Assembly: GCA_003222395.1 (NCBI GenBank)
Contig: QHWB01000040.1
Span: 64,573-128,572, forward strand
DNA length: 64,000 bases
Source of the DNA: Acidobacteriota bacterium
GTDB taxonomy: Bacteria > Acidobacteriota > Vicinamibacteria > Vicinamibacterales > CAVVIG01
Direction of reading: 5' to 3'
Every line of letters starts with the position of its first letter. Positions within the stretch are counted from its first letter, which is position 1. Position numbers and translations under genes: made by a program. This document shows, one piece after another, positions 42,841 through 53,965 of this stretch. The notes under the pieces are model-generated. The model had not been told where the DNA came from, made no database searches, and saw nothing but the letters and a program-made list of their open reading frames with translations.

Positions 42841-43400
42841 GCGGAGAGGGTAGCACGCGCCAGCGGCGTGTAGGTCGATCCCGACGGCGACAGGCGGCTG
42901 CGATAGAGCGTGGCGTGGCCGACGCGGATACGCGCGATTGTTGTTGCCCTGGCGGCGTCGCCGACGCGTGTCCGGTCCGCTGCGCCTGACTCGCGCCAGC
43001 GCGCGAGCGTCAGGTGTGGATGGAACGGGCGATCTTCCACCGCGATGTCCAGCTGTCGCACGCGCCCGGCGAGCTCGCGCTGCACCGCGATCATCTCCTG
43101 CGCGCCGGCGGCGACGCCGATCCAGAGCACGCGAGGCGCGCCGCGCGGCGGAAACGTTCCGATGCCTTCGAACGACGCCTCGAATGGCGGCTGATCGATC
43201 GGTCGTTCGATCGTATCAATCAGGCGTGGCGCGCGATTCTCAGGCACCTCGCCAAGAAAGACGAGCGTCAGATGCATCTGCTCGTCGCGCACCCACTTCA
43301 GTGACGATCGATCGCCGATGGCTTTCTTCAGCCGCGCCTGCTCCACCGCGATCGCCGCGCGCGCCGCCTGGTCCAGATCGATGGCAATGAACAGACGCAT
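42837..43400 (-). CDS. thpR: RNA 2',3'-cyclic phosphodiesterase
   Basis: 2H-family phosphoesterase that opens cyclic phosphates on RNA ends. The 187 residues have the two HxTx motifs: HLTL in QMHLTLVFLGEVPE (about residue 43) and HLTL in PFHPHLTLARWR (about 128). MRLFIAIDLD is the typical start. First gene of a thpR-plsY-gpsA series. Confidence 0.92.
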   Translation of the reverse strand: MRLFIAIDLDQAARAAIAVEQARLKKAIGDRSSLKWVRDEQMHLTLVFLGEVPENRAPRLIDTIERPIDQPPFEASFEGIGTFPPRGAPRVLWIGVAAGAQEMIAVQRELAGRVRQLDIAVEDRPFHPHLTLARWRESGAADRTRVGDAARATTIARIRVGHATLYRSRLSPSGSTYTPLARATLSA

Positions 43401-43409
43401 TTAGACAAA

Positions 43410-43560
43410 TGCCCCGAGCCGCCGCGGCGAGCGTGAGCGAGCCGCGACAGGTGCGCGACAGCCCTGAGCCCGAGCGAGCGCGAAGCGCGAGTGAGAGCGC
43501 CCGGAGGTGGGGCCCTGGGCGCAGTGATAAAGGTGAGGCCCCGCGCACAAATTAAGAAAA
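43410..43560. repeat. Interspersed repeat copies with GGAGGTGGGGCCC core
   Basis: Contains cagccctgagcc (43459-43470) and cggaggtggggccctgggcgc, both found in the purC repeats at 54921-55070 and, inverted, after tRNA-Ala at 6312. Flanking parts (gccccgagccgccgcggcga and gaggccccgcgcacaaatta) look like further degenerate copies. No gene in this 167-base spacer. Confidence 0.65.
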
Positions 43561-43567
43561 GTCGCGT

Positions 43568-44824
43568 TCAGCGGGGGCCTTTCAGGAGCAGCAGGCGCAG
43601 CATGTTCAATGCCGCGGTTGCCGACTGGTACTTGACGAGCTCACGGCCGCCGACGAATTGGAACGTGCGGACCCACACATCGTCTTCGACCGCGACGCCG
43701 ACGCAGACGAGGCCGACCGGTTTTTGCGGCGTCCCGCCACCGGGGCCGGCGATGCCGGTGACGCCGATGCCGACGTCGGTCCGCGATCGCTCCCGAATCC
43801 CCTGCGCGAGCGCCCGGGCAACCGGTTCGCTGACCGCACCGTGCTCCGCGATCATCGCTTCGGGGACGCCGGCGAGCTCCACTTTCGCGCGGTTGCTGTA
43901 GCAGACGACGCCGCGCTCGACATAGTCCGAGCTGCCGGGAATGTCGGTGAGCCGTGAAGCGAGAAGGCCACCGCTGCACGACTCGGCCAGCGCGACGGTC
44001 AGCTTCCGCTCGCGGAGCAGATCGCCGACGACGGCCTCGAGCGGACGTCCTTCGGTGCTGTAAATCACGTCGCCGAGAATCGCTTCGAGCTGGCGAACGG
44101 CCGCGTCGAGCGCCGCTTCCCCGGACTGGCAATCCGGCGCATCGGCCGTCAGGTGCAGCTCGATTTGACCTGAGACGGCGAGAATCGTCGTCGCGATCGG
44201 CACCTGCTCGGTCGTCCACTTCGAGTACACGGGCTGCGCGCGGGCGTCGACGTCCGATTCGGTGCGGCCGGTCAGCTTGAGGACGCGGCGAAACAATCCG
44301 GAACCGCGGCTTCTGACCGCGAGCCGGTCGTGGATGACTGCGTCGAGCATGGGAGTCATCTCGCGCGGTGGACCGGGAAGCAGCACGAGAGACGTCGCAC
44401 CGCGTTCGAGCCAGAGGCCGGGCGCGCTGCCGTTCCGGTTCTCGAGGACAGTCGCGCCGCGCGGCACCATCGCCTGCCGGCGATTGTTCTCCGGCATTGT
44501 CATGCCGCGCCGTGCGAACCGCTCCTGAATACCGGTGACGATGGCTTCGTCGACGTCGAGCGGCACGTCGAGCACGCGCGCGACGGCGTCGCGCGTGATG
44601 TCGTCCTCGGTGGGACCGAGGCCACCCGTAATCACGATCAGATCGGCCCATCCCATCGCGCCTTCGATCACGCGCGCCAGTTCTTCGACGTGATCGGCGG
44701 CGACCGCCTTCAGGCGCACGTCGTACCCGACTGCATTGAGCCGCTCGGTGATGACCAGCGAGTTCGTGTCGACGCGAAACGGCGTCAGCATCTCGCTGCC
44801 GACCGCGACGATGCACGCTTTCAT
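43568..44824 (-). CDS. cinA: CinA: NMN deamidase with MoaB-like domain
   Basis: Pyridine-nucleotide recycling enzyme. The N-terminal half (1-170) is MoaB/MogA-like: VAVGSEMLTPFRVDTNS, LIVITGGLGPTEDDITRDAV, and VLLPGPPREMTPM. The C-terminal PncC half has LTVALAESCSGGLLASRLTD with the catalytic Ser, and VGVTGIAGPGGGTPQKPVG-like GIGVTGIAGPGGG. The 418 residues match the family. ATG 44824 overlaps pgpA by 4 bases. Confidence 0.94.
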   Translation of the reverse strand: MKACIVAVGSEMLTPFRVDTNSLVITERLNAVGYDVRLKAVAADHVEELARVIEGAMGWADLIVITGGLGPTEDDITRDAVARVLDVPLDVDEAIVTGIQERFARRGMTMPENNRRQAMVPRGATVLENRNGSAPGLWLERGATSLVLLPGPPREMTPMLDAVIHDRLAVRSRGSGLFRRVLKLTGRTESDVDARAQPVYSKWTTEQVPIATTILAVSGQIELHLTADAPDCQSGEAALDAAVRQLEAILGDVIYSTEGRPLEAVVGDLLRERKLTVALAESCSGGLLASRLTDIPGSSDYVERGVVCYSNRAKVELAGVPEAMIAEHGAVSEPVARALAQGIRERSRTDVGIGVTGIAGPGGGTPQKPVGLVCVGVAVEDDVWVRTFQFVGGRELVKYQSATAALNMLRLLLLKGPR

Positions 44825-45357
44825 GCCGCCACGGCCAGAATCAGCCGAAGCGCGAGGTTCGCGTAAATCGCGGCCATCCCGTCGTCGGCCATGACGCCGA
44901 TGCCGCCAGGCAGACGTTCCAGACGATGGGCTGGAAACGGTTTGACGATGTCAGCGAGTCGAAACAGCAGGAAGGCACCCGCCGCACCCGCCCGGCCGAC
45001 GGGGTTGAGAAATAACGTGATCAGCATCCCCATGACTTCATCGATGACGACCTGTCGCGGATCGGTCGTCCCGAAATGCTCCTCGGCGATCGATCCACTC
45101 CACGCTCCGATGACAAACAGCACCGCGATCGCAACGCCCTGGACAAGCGCCGACGAGGGCATGATGGCCCACACGAGCAACCCTGCGGCCGACCCAAAGG
45201 TGCCGGGAGCAATGCGGATGTAGCCGATGCCGAGCACCGTCGCGATGACGAGAGCCGGGATTCGGGATTTGGGGTTCGGGATTCGATTGGGCTTCGGGAT
45301 TCGACTGGGATCTGGGATTCGAATCCCGAATCCCGAATCCCGAATCCCGTCAGACAT
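44821..45357 (-). CDS. pgpA: Phosphatidylglycerophosphatase A with repeat-derived N-terminus
   Basis: Dephosphorylates phosphatidylglycerophosphate in the inner membrane. The 178-residue frame has IAPGTFGSAAGLLVWAI, the active-site VIDEVMGMLITL with its Asp-Glu pair, and four hydrophobic helices. The first ~35 residues (RDSGFGIRIPDPS, then RIPKPNRIPNPKSRIP) are encoded by the 7-bp gggattc array and do not resemble PgpA. ATG 45357 is the only nearby standard start that keeps helix 1; GTG at ATVLGIG would begin inside it. Starts 3 bases after the RDD gene. Confidence 0.88.
   Translation of the reverse strand: MSDGIRDSGFGIRIPDPSRIPKPNRIPNPKSRIPALVIATVLGIGYIRIAPGTFGSAAGLLVWAIMPSSALVQGVAIAVLFVIGAWSGSIAEEHFGTTDPRQVVIDEVMGMLITLFLNPVGRAGAAGAFLLFRLADIVKPFPAHRLERLPGGIGVMADDGMAAIYANLALRLILAVAA
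45255..45349. repeat. 7-bp gggattc array with inverted right arm, overlapping pgpA
   Basis: Left arm (45255-45320): gggattc with variants such as ggggttc and gggcttc. Right arm (45321-45349): gaatccc four times. The arms are mutual reverse complements and could fold into a long stem. The array codes for the start of PgpA. Confidence 0.8.
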
Positions 45358-45360
45358 CTG

Positions 45361-46284
45361 TTAACGAACGACGCGCGTGCCGGCGAACCGATCGTGGAGA
45401 CCGCGGCGATCGCGGCTGAGCACGGCGGTGAGAAAGCCGAGCCCGGCGGGAACGGCGAGGATCAACCATACGATCGTGCGCAGCAAGGCCCGGCCGACGT
45501 CGAGCGAGCCATCGTCGTCGCTCGAAACCACGCGGATGCCGGCGGCCATCTTGCCGAGCGTTTGCCCGCCCGCGGTGAACGCGACAAGATAGCCGCCGTT
45601 CTGCACCAGCAGGAAGGCCAGCAGCGGTCCCTTGGGGAGGACGTCGAGGTCGTCGAGCGTGACGCCGCAGATCTGCATCGTGAAGTAAATGACGACGGCG
45701 TCAATCGCCGCAAGGATCAGCAGATCGATCGCAACGGCCACGAACCGTGCGGCGACGGCCGCGTCCTCCGCGTGGCGATGCTGCGATCGGGACCACCCGT
45801 GCCTGCTCGCGCGCGCGTCTGGCGCCGTCGGCGAGCCGATCGCGCCGCCGTCCTGGCCGTCGAGCGTCAGATCGAGCGTTTGCGCGCGCGGCTGCTCGGA
45901 ACGGACGCGCGCGATTTCGGGCGTCGCACGTCGGACGGCCAACGGCGGCCGTGGCGCCGACGGCCTCGTGATGAGCGGCGCGTCATCGTCGCCGGGCGGT
46001 GTGCGGAACAACGGCAGCTCTCCGCTCGGGGGCGCCGCCGCTGGACGCGGCGGTCGCGACAGCACGACTTCGAGATCCGGTTCGGCGTCGCTCATCGGTT
46101 CCGGCTGCGGCGTCAGCGCGGCGTCGACGAGCGCCAGATCGTCGAGCGGGTTCGGCGTGCGAGCGTCGGGACGAATCGGCAGTTCGGGAATGCCGGCTGA
46201 CGAGCTCAGCGAGAAGTCGTATCCACAATTGCGACAGCGTTCAACGCGTTCGAATCCCAGATAGCCGCACGTCGGACACTTCAT
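45361..46284 (-). CDS. Zinc-ribbon RDD-family membrane protein
   Basis: Protein of 307 residues. The N-terminus is a zinc ribbon (MKCPTCGYLGFERVERCRNC). A long Pro/Arg/Ala-rich disordered linker covers about 30-165. The C-terminal RDD domain has AARFVAVAIDLLILAAIDAV with the first Arg and Asp, GGQTLGKMAAGIRVVSSD, and a final helix pair. The function of RDD proteins is poorly known; some carry ions. It overlaps the TPR/TM gene upstream by 4 bases and precedes pgpA. Confidence 0.82.
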   Translation of the reverse strand: MKCPTCGYLGFERVERCRNCGYDFSLSSSAGIPELPIRPDARTPNPLDDLALVDAALTPQPEPMSDAEPDLEVVLSRPPRPAAAPPSGELPLFRTPPGDDDAPLITRPSAPRPPLAVRRATPEIARVRSEQPRAQTLDLTLDGQDGGAIGSPTAPDARASRHGWSRSQHRHAEDAAVAARFVAVAIDLLILAAIDAVVIYFTMQICGVTLDDLDVLPKGPLLAFLLVQNGGYLVAFTAGGQTLGKMAAGIRVVSSDDDGSLDVGRALLRTIVWLILAVPAGLGFLTAVLSRDRRGLHDRFAGTRVVR

Positions 46285-47090
46285 GGGAGCTTCGTCACCG
46301 CCAGCAGCTGCCGCTGGATGTCGGCGCGCAAACTATCGGCGTCGGCTTTCTCAGCATCGGTGGAGCGCACATCGTCGAGCGCCGTCAGCGCTTCGTGCAG
46401 GTGGCCGCGCGCGGCGAGGCCGCGCGCCTTGGTCAGCGCCGTTTCGGCGCGGCGCGGCAGCGGCAGCGTCGTCTCGCGCGCGACCGGTGTCGGCGAGCTG
46501 ACCGCCGGCGGATCCTGCAGCATGAGCAAGGCTCGCCAGTCGGCCTGATCCGTCGCGACGGCGGCGTAGCCGCCAACCGCGAGAATGGCGGCGACCGTGA
46601 GCGCGACGGCCATCGTGCCCCGTATCGATCGCGGTGTCTGATTGGCCGCCGGCACCGCGTGAGGCTCGCGCGCGTGCTCGTCGCGAACCGATGCGGCAAG
46701 CGACGCCGGCGCTTCGAGCCGGTTCAGCCGTTCGAGCACCACAAGAGCTTCGTCCGACGGCGCGCCGCCGTCGATCGCCGCATTCAGCAGACGCCGCGCC
46801 TCGTCGCCCTCGCCGCGCCGAAACGCGTCGACGCCGTGCTGCAGCAATTCCTCCGACTCGCGCTGACGCTCCGCCATCGCGCTGCGCGCACGCTCGATAT
46901 AGGCGCGCGCCCGCGCATGACTCCGATCGAGAAACAGCGCACGGGTCCAGACGTTGATCGCCTGCTGATACTGCGCGGCAAAGTAGTGGTCGAGGCCGAT
47001 GAGGAGCAGTTGCTCGATCTTCGCATCGCGATCGGCTTCCAACGCACCATCGTGCGCGTGGGCTGGATCGCTTCGTGAAGACTCTGTCAT
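46281..47090 (-). CDS. TPR-like protein with one membrane helix
   Basis: Protein of 269 residues, not recognised. The N-terminal domain has TPR-type helices (LLLIGLDHYFAAQYQQAINV, then RALFLDRSHARARAYIERAR). A single hydrophobic segment lies near 160-180 (GTMAVALTVAAILAVGGYAA). The C-terminal part has another helical repeat (ARGHLHEALTALDDVRSTD). It first looks cytoplasmic, then crosses the membrane once. First gene of the run to cinA. The promoter is just upstream. Confidence 0.7.
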   Translation of the reverse strand: MTESSRSDPAHAHDGALEADRDAKIEQLLLIGLDHYFAAQYQQAINVWTRALFLDRSHARARAYIERARSAMAERQRESEELLQHGVDAFRRGEGDEARRLLNAAIDGGAPSDEALVVLERLNRLEAPASLAASVRDEHAREPHAVPAANQTPRSIRGTMAVALTVAAILAVGGYAAVATDQADWRALLMLQDPPAVSSPTPVARETTLPLPRRAETALTKARGLAARGHLHEALTALDDVRSTDAEKADADSLRADIQRQLLAVTKLP

Positions 47091-47102
47091 GAAGGCGGCG
47101 GG

Positions 47103-47108
47103 ATTATA
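47103..47108 (-). promoter_or_regulatory. TATAAT -10 box of the minus-strand operon
   Basis: attata on the plus strand reads TATAAT on the minus strand, ending 12 bases before ATG 47090. It lies at the edge of the short-period repeat between this operon and ftcD. No clear -35. Confidence 0.45.
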
Positions 47109-47114
47109 TCATCG

Positions 47115-47246
47115 AGATTGCTGATTTCAGATTGCTGATTTCAGATTGGATTGTTGATTGGCCGTTCGGATCGAGCCTTCGTGATTTCCGATTCACGGGT
47201 TCCAATCTACAATCAATCAGCAATCAGCAATCAGCAATCAGCAATT
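47115..47246. repeat. Short-period gattgct array with inverted right arm before ftcD
   Basis: Left arm (47115-47160): gattgctgatttca units. Right arm (47201-47246): caatcagcaatcagcaatca, the reverse complement. The array lies between divergent genes and ends 3 bases before the ftcD ATG, so it would form a leader hairpin there. Confidence 0.75.
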
Positions 47247-47249
47247 GCG

Positions 47250-48146
47250 ATGTCCCTGATCGAGTGCATTCCGAACGTCAGCGAAGGCCGACGCGCCGAC
47301 ACGATCGCGTCGATGGCAGAAGCGATCCGCGCGACGCCAGGCGTCCGCCTCCTCGATCACTCTTCCGATCAGTCGCACAACCGGACGGTCTTCACGTTCG
47401 CAGGCGACACGGCCGGGGTCGAGCGTGCCGTGCTGGCGCTCTTCGAGCGGGCGATCGCCGACATCGATCTGCGAACGCACAAGGGCGAGCATCCGCGCCT
47501 CGGCGCCGTCGACGTCGTGCCGTTCGTGCCAATCGAAGGGGTGACGATGGCCGAGTGCGTGGACCTGGCGAGAAAAGTCGGCGCAGCCGTCGCGGACCGC
47601 TTTCGCATTCCGATCTATTTGTACGAAGAAGCGTCGGACAATCCCCTGCGCAAGAACCTCGAGGACATCCGGCGCGGCGAGTTCGAAGGGCTCGCCGCGA
47701 AGATGTCGACCGAAGGTTGGGCGCCGGACTTTGGTCCGTCGGCGCCGCATCCGACTGCCGGTGCGTCCGTAATCGGCGCACGCATGGCGCTCATCGCCTA
47801 CAACATCAACCTCGCGACGGATCGCCTCGATGTCGCCAAGAAGATCGCCGCGGCGATCCGCCAGAGCAGCGGCGGATACCGGTACGTCAAGGCTGCGGGT
47901 TTCCGACTGGAGAACCGCGGCGTCGTTCAGGTCTCGATGAACCTGACCAATTACGAGAAGACGCCGATCTTCCGCGTGTTCGAAACGGTCAAACGCGAGG
48001 CCGCGCGCTACGGCGTGTCGATTCTGGAAAGTGAGATCGTCGGGCTCGTTCCGTCAGCTGCGTTGAACGCGGCCGCCGAATTCTATCTGCAGATCGAAGG
48101 GTTCAAGCCGGGACAGGTCCTCGAGAACAAGCTGCGACGGCCGTAA
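47250..48146 (+). CDS. ftcD: Glutamate formimidoyltransferase (FtcD N-terminal type)
   Basis: Transfers the formimino group from formiminoglutamate to tetrahydrofolate in histidine degradation. The 298 residues are the transferase part only, without the cyclodeaminase half. The start is IECIPNVSEGRR; SHNRTVFTFAG, THKGEHPRLGAVDVVPFVP, GPSAPHPTAGASVIGAR and NLATDRLDVAKKIA are family motifs. ATG 47250 follows the repeat array directly, without a Shine-Dalgarno. No hut genes are near. It converges on ntrX. Confidence 0.92.
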   Translation: MSLIECIPNVSEGRRADTIASMAEAIRATPGVRLLDHSSDQSHNRTVFTFAGDTAGVERAVLALFERAIADIDLRTHKGEHPRLGAVDVVPFVPIEGVTMAECVDLARKVGAAVADRFRIPIYLYEEASDNPLRKNLEDIRRGEFEGLAAKMSTEGWAPDFGPSAPHPTAGASVIGARMALIAYNINLATDRLDVAKKIAAAIRQSSGGYRYVKAAGFRLENRGVVQVSMNLTNYEKTPIFRVFETVKREAARYGVSILESEIVGLVPSAALNAAAEFYLQIEGFKPGQVLENKLRRP

Positions 48147-48152
48147 GGGGTT

Positions 48153-48173
48153 GCTCGACCCTTCGGGCCGAGC
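48153..48173. terminator. Hairpin between convergent ftcD and ntrX
   Basis: gctcgaccc (48153-48161), loop ttc, gggccgagc (48165-48173), one mismatch. It may serve as a two-way terminator, though there is no T tract. It also resembles the GC palindromes of the REP-like family. Confidence 0.45.
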
Positions 48174-48184
48174 GAGCTCGGTCC

Positions 48185-49572
<1,388 letters not shown>

Positions 49573-49576
<4 letters not shown>

Positions 49577-51864
49577 CAGGGCAACTCGATTGTAAAGCGT
49601 GTGCCGCGCGGCGCGTTGTTGCCGACCTCGATGCTGCCGCCGTGCTCGGCGATGATCCGCCGCACGATCGCGAGCCCGAGACCGCTGCCGCGGCGCTTGG
49701 TCGAGTAGTACGGCAGAAACAACTTCTCCCGCTCGGCCGGCGGAATACCCGGTCCATCGTCGGCGACGACGACGCGCACCAGGCTGTTCGATGGATCCAG
49801 CTGCGTCTCCACGACGATGTGCCCGCGGCGTTCCATCGCTTCGATGGCGTTGTCGACGAGGTTGATGATCACGCGCTTGATCTGTTCGGCGTCGAGCCTC
49901 ACCAGCGGAATGCCCGGCGCGAAGCGCTGATCGATCCGGACGTCGCTGAAGATTCCCCTGTAGAGCGAGATCGTGTCGGTGATGAGCTGGGCGAGATCGG
50001 TCGGGATCGTGCGCGGCGACGGCATCCGCGCGAACTGCGAGAACTCGTCCACCAGCCCCTTGAGCGACTCGACCTCGCCGACGATCGTCACCGTGCATTC
50101 GTCGACGAGCGCCTTCGCCGGCGGCGGCGCCGTCGAGAAATGACGCCGCAGCCGTTCGGCGCTCAGCTGGATCGGCGTCAGCGGGTTCTTGATCTCGTGC
50201 GCGAGCCGCCGCGCCACTTCACGCCACGCCGCCACTTTCTGCGCGCGGATGAGCGGCGTCACGTCGTCGAGCACCAGCACTGCGCCTTCCGACGCGCCGC
50301 TCTCGGCGAGGAGCGAGGTCGCGACGACGGCGAGGTGCAGTTCCTGGCCCTCGCGCGGAATCGCAATCTCCTGCGCCGAAGGCTCTCCTTTCGTCCGCCC
50401 TCCGCTCGTCAGCAGCTTCGCGATCGGCTGGAGGTCCGCGCGATCGAAGACAGCCATCGCCGGCTGACCGACGATGCGGCGATCGAGACTGAGCAGGCGG
50501 CCGGCAGCGCTGTTGATCGTGGTGATCATGCCGGCGGCATCCAGCGACACGACGCCGGTCGTAATGCGCTCGAGAATCGTTTCGATGTAGCGGCGGCGTC
50601 CCTCGACCTCCACGTGCTTGCGTTCGAGCTCGATCGTCGATCGCTCCACCTTGCGGCGGCTCGTCGCGAGCTCGCTCGCCATCACGTTGAACGCTTCGAC
50701 CAGCGATCCGAATTCGTCGTTGCTCTGCGGTTCGAGCCGCTGATCGAGACGTCCGGCGCCGATCTCGCGGGCCGCCGCCGCCAGCATCTGGACGGGACGC
50801 GTAATCCGCTTCGTCATGTACAGGCCCATCCAGGTGGACCCGACGAGAATCAACAGCGTGACCATCAGGAAGAACGACAGATAGACGCCGGCGAGCGGAC
50901 GCTTCAGCACGCGCAGCTGGTTGTAGTTCTCGAACGCCTGGGTCATGCGTCGCGAGCGCGCGGCGAGGTCGCCCGTGAGGTAATCGGTCGCCACGACGGC
51001 GCCGGTGGCGCGGCCGTCCTTCGCGCGGATGACCGCGGCCGCATGCAGCAGGTCGCCTGAATTTCCGAGCGTCTCGACCGACCGCGTCTCGCGCGCGCCG
51101 CTCAGGGCCTGCGCCGCAAGGCGATCCGCCGCTGCACGGCTGTACCCCGGCGGCAGCGCCGGCGCCGCGACGTCGACGACGGGCTCGAGCGTCGGCAGCG
51201 ATCCGCGCTGCGCTTGGGGCGGCACGACGCGATAGACCTCGATCATCTGCACGCGCTGCAGCGTGACGTTCGGCGCGAGGAGATCGCGAATCGGCCGCAC
51301 GTCGCGGTTCCCCAGATCGACCGACGACAACGCCCGCGCGATACGGTTCGCGTGATCCGAGACGAGCAGCTGCCGCTCGGCGTAGTAGTCGCCGGCAATC
51401 TTGTTGGCCGACGTCAGGATCTCGTCCATCGGCGCGTTGAACCAGCGATCGACGCTCTGAATCATCAGCTCGCTGCCGACGATCAGCACGAGCACGGCCG
51501 GCACGAACGTCATGCCGAGCAGCAGCAGCACGAGCTTCGCGCGGAACCTCGCGAACGGCAGCGCCTTCCGGCGCTCGACGATCAGCTTGACGATGTTCCG
51601 CGCCAGGACGAAGACGAGCGCGGCGAGCATCGTGAGGTCGGCGGCCGACAGCGCGTAGAGGACGAACTCGCTCAGAAAATCGGGCGAGAAGCGCGACGTC
51701 CCGTTGGCGATCGCGACGAGCGCGATCAGCACGACCAGCAGGATCGCGATGCCGGCGAGAATCAGGCGCGGGTTGTCGCGAAACGGCCGGCGCGGCGGCT
51801 CGGGGGTCGGCGCCGCGGTCGTCGCCGAGCGTCTCGGCGTGATGGATGTGACGGTCGCTGCCAT
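49573..51864 (-). CDS. ntrY: NtrY-type sensor histidine kinase
   Basis: Membrane sensor kinase of 763 residues. Three helices lie at about 32-52, 66-90 and 108-130. A periplasmic region covers about 135-325, then a helix (LSFFLMVTLLILVGSTWMGL) and a HAMP domain (MTKRITRPVQMLAAAAREIG). A PAS domain follows (ILERITTGVVSLDAAGMIT). The kinase has LAHEIKNPLTPIQLSAER with the phospho-His, NLVDNAIEAM, VADDGPGIPP and GSGLGLAIVRRII. Residue layout is that of NtrY. It overlaps ntrX by 4 bases. Confidence 0.93.
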
Positions 51865-52410
51865 TTATTGAATGAAGGTGAAGTTCGCGTGACCGAGAAT
51901 CGCGCCGCCCCACGGCCAGAAGAACCACGCATTGCGCGGCCGCGTGTGCGCGCGCACGCGGACGTAGTACTCGCCGTTGGCTTCGAGAGCGGCCGTGGCG
52001 GAGAGCGGAATGCGCTCGAAGTGCGTCATCCACGCGCGGACGGCTTCCTGATCTTCGGTCGGCCGCGCGTCCTCGACGCGGCCGTCGATGCTGCGCGACA
52101 TCTGGTACCGCCGCGTGAGGTTATCGAAGCGGACGGACGCCGTCATGGTCACCTGCGCGATCGTGCGGTCGAACAACGCTGAGACGCGCCGCAGCTCGAC
52201 TTCATAAGAAAAGGTCGTCGGCAAGCCGCTCTGAATCGCGTCCCTGACGTCAGGACCGAACGCATCGGTCATGTCGAAGGTGACCAGCACCTGGCCGTCG
52301 CGCGCGATTGGCGTCACCGCGATGTCGGGTTCGGCGTGCACTATCGCGACAAGAACAGATGCAACCGCGAAGACACGAAGGAGATGAAGTGTCCGTGGTT
52401 GCACGTTCAT
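51865..52410 (-). CDS. DUF4390 exported protein
   Basis: Exported protein of 181 residues with signal peptide ([17 protein letters not shown], cleavage likely near residue 26). The mature part is beta-rich with [20 protein letters not shown] and [15 protein letters not shown], and ends with [16 protein letters not shown]4390 proteins often lie next to ntrY, as here (stop directly before the ntrY ATG), suggesting a role in the sensor's envelope input. That role is inferred only from context. Confidence 0.82.
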   Translation of the reverse strand: MNVQPRTLHLLRVFAVASVLVAIVHAEPDIAVTPIARDGQVLVTFDMTDAFGPDVRDAIQSGLPTTFSYEVELRRVSALFDRTIAQVTMTASVRFDNLTRRYQMSRSIDGRVEDARPTEDQEAVRAWMTHFERIPLSATAALEANGEYYVRVRAHTRPRNAWFFWPWGGAILGHANFTFIQ

Positions 52411-52865
52411 TCTTTCGGGTTCAGCAGGTCCTTCAACTCGTTGGCGAACTCGTTGATATCGCGGAAGTGCCGGTAGACCGATGCGAACCGCACGTAGGCC
52501 ACCTTGTCGAGCCGTTTGAGCTCCTCCATGACGAAACCGCCGATGTCGACCGTCGCCATTTCTTTCTCGGGGCGCTCCTGCAGCGTCGCCTCGACGCGAT
52601 CCGCGACCGCTTCGAGCGCCGCCACGCTGACGGGCCGCTTCTCACACGCCTTCAGCAGTCCCGCGATGAGCTTCTGGCGCTCGAACCGCTCGCGCGTCCC
52701 GTCCTTCTTCACCACCATGTACGGAATCTCGTCGATCCGCTCGTAGCTCGTGAAACGCTTGCTGCACTCGAGACACTCGCGCCGCCGGCGGATTACCTCG
52801 CCCTCTTTCGACTCGCGCGAGTCGACGACCTTGTCGCCGAGATGTCCGCAGTACGGGCATTTCAT
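52407..52865 (-). CDS. nrdR: Transcriptional repressor NrdR
   Basis: Represses ribonucleotide reductase genes in response to ATP/dATP. The 152 residues begin with the zinc ribbon [19 protein letters not shown] and [13 protein letters not shown]. The ATP-cone follows, with [20 protein letters not shown] and [19 protein letters not shown]. Length fits the family. It overlaps the DUF4390 gene by 4 bases. No nrd genes or clear NrdR boxes are visible in the window. Confidence 0.96.
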   Translation of the reverse strand: MKCPYCGHLGDKVVDSRESKEGEVIRRRRECLECSKRFTSYERIDEIPYMVVKKDGTRERFERQKLIAGLLKACEKRPVSVAALEAVADRVEATLQERPEKEMATVDIGGFVMEELKRLDKVAYVRFASVYRHFRDINEFANELKDLLNPKE

Positions 52866-52890
52866 TTTCTTGTACGCGGGCGGCGGCCCG

Positions 52891-53922
52891 TCATGCCGTA
52901 TGGCGTTGCTCGTCGGCGAGACGCCGCATGCCGGTCACGTTCAGCCCTTCCTGTGCCGCGAACATCAGACCGAGGAGCAGCGACGGGCCGATCGAGACGA
53001 GATGAAGGACGATCGCCGCGCCGACGGCCGCCGCGTCGGGCGCGCCGAAGAACGCCGTCGCGCTGTAGCGAAACGCCGCGTGGAACCCGCCGATCGCGCC
53101 CGGTGTCGGCACGGCAACCCCCAGCACGAGCAGCGCAATCACGACGAACGATCCGGTGAACGGCACCGTCAAGCGGAACGCGACTGCCACCGCCCAGATC
53201 CCGACGGCAATCGACAACCACAAGGGAAACGACCAGGCGAGCGCCACGAGCAAGCGGCCCGGCCGCCGGATCGCGGCGAGACCCTGCGCGAACTTCTCGG
53301 CGACTCGCGCGATCACGGCCGCGAACGACGGAACGACGCGCGCCAGACGCTCGGTCGCGCGGCCGAGCCGCGCCGGATCGCCCGCGAGGACGAACAGGAT
53401 TGCGAGCGCGCCGAACGCGACGGCCGCCGCCACGCCGCCAATTCCTTTGAGCCAGGTGACGGCGATCGGATTCGTCAACCGGAGATCGCGACCGAACACG
53501 AACACGTACGATGCGAGCAGCACGAGGACCGTGATGACGTCGAGCAGCCGTTCGAGAATGATCGTCGCAAACGCACCGGTCGCGCTCATCCGACCGTGAG
53601 CGCGGTCGGTGCGCGCGAGGAAATACGGGCGAATGACCTCACCCGCGCGGGCCGGCAGCACGCTGTTCGCCGCGAAGCCGACCGCCGTGGCGCGAAACGC
53701 ACGAGCGAACGTCGTGTGGCCTAGCGGCTCGAGGAGATACTGCCAGCGAAACGCGCGAATCGCGAGGTTGACGATCATCGTTGCCAGCGACAACGCCAGC
53801 CATTCGGGGCGCGCGCGCGCGATCTCGGCCGCGACCCGCAGCAGATCGACCTTGTACAAGAACAGGCCGACGAGGCCCGCAGCGAGCGCCAGCACGATGA
53901 TCGTACGAAGATGGGATCGCAT
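52891..53922 (-). CDS. Lysylphosphatidylglycerol synthase-like (UPF0104) membrane protein
   Basis: Integral membrane protein of 343 residues with eight or so helices. The family motif [20 protein letters not shown] lies near residue 82, and [19 protein letters not shown] near 285. It lacks the soluble synthase domain of MprF, so it corresponds to the flippase-like half. Substrate unknown, possibly a lipid. First gene before nrdR. A TATAGT box on the minus strand lies 18 bases upstream. Confidence 0.85.
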   Translation of the reverse strand: MRSHLRTIIVLALAAGLVGLFLYKVDLLRVAAEIARARPEWLALSLATMIVNLAIRAFRWQYLLEPLGHTTFARAFRATAVGFAANSVLPARAGEVIRPYFLARTDRAHGRMSATGAFATIILERLLDVITVLVLLASYVFVFGRDLRLTNPIAVTWLKGIGGVAAAVAFGALAILFVLAGDPARLGRATERLARVVPSFAAVIARVAEKFAQGLAAIRRPGRLLVALAWSFPLWLSIAVGIWAVAVAFRLTVPFTGSFVVIALLVLGVAVPTPGAIGGFHAAFRYSATAFFGAPDAAAVGAAIVLHLVSIGPSLLLGLMFAAQEGLNVTGMRRLADEQRHTA

Positions 53923-53965
53923 CAGGATTGCGCGTCCTCTACTATACCGCCCCTACATGTTGTTG

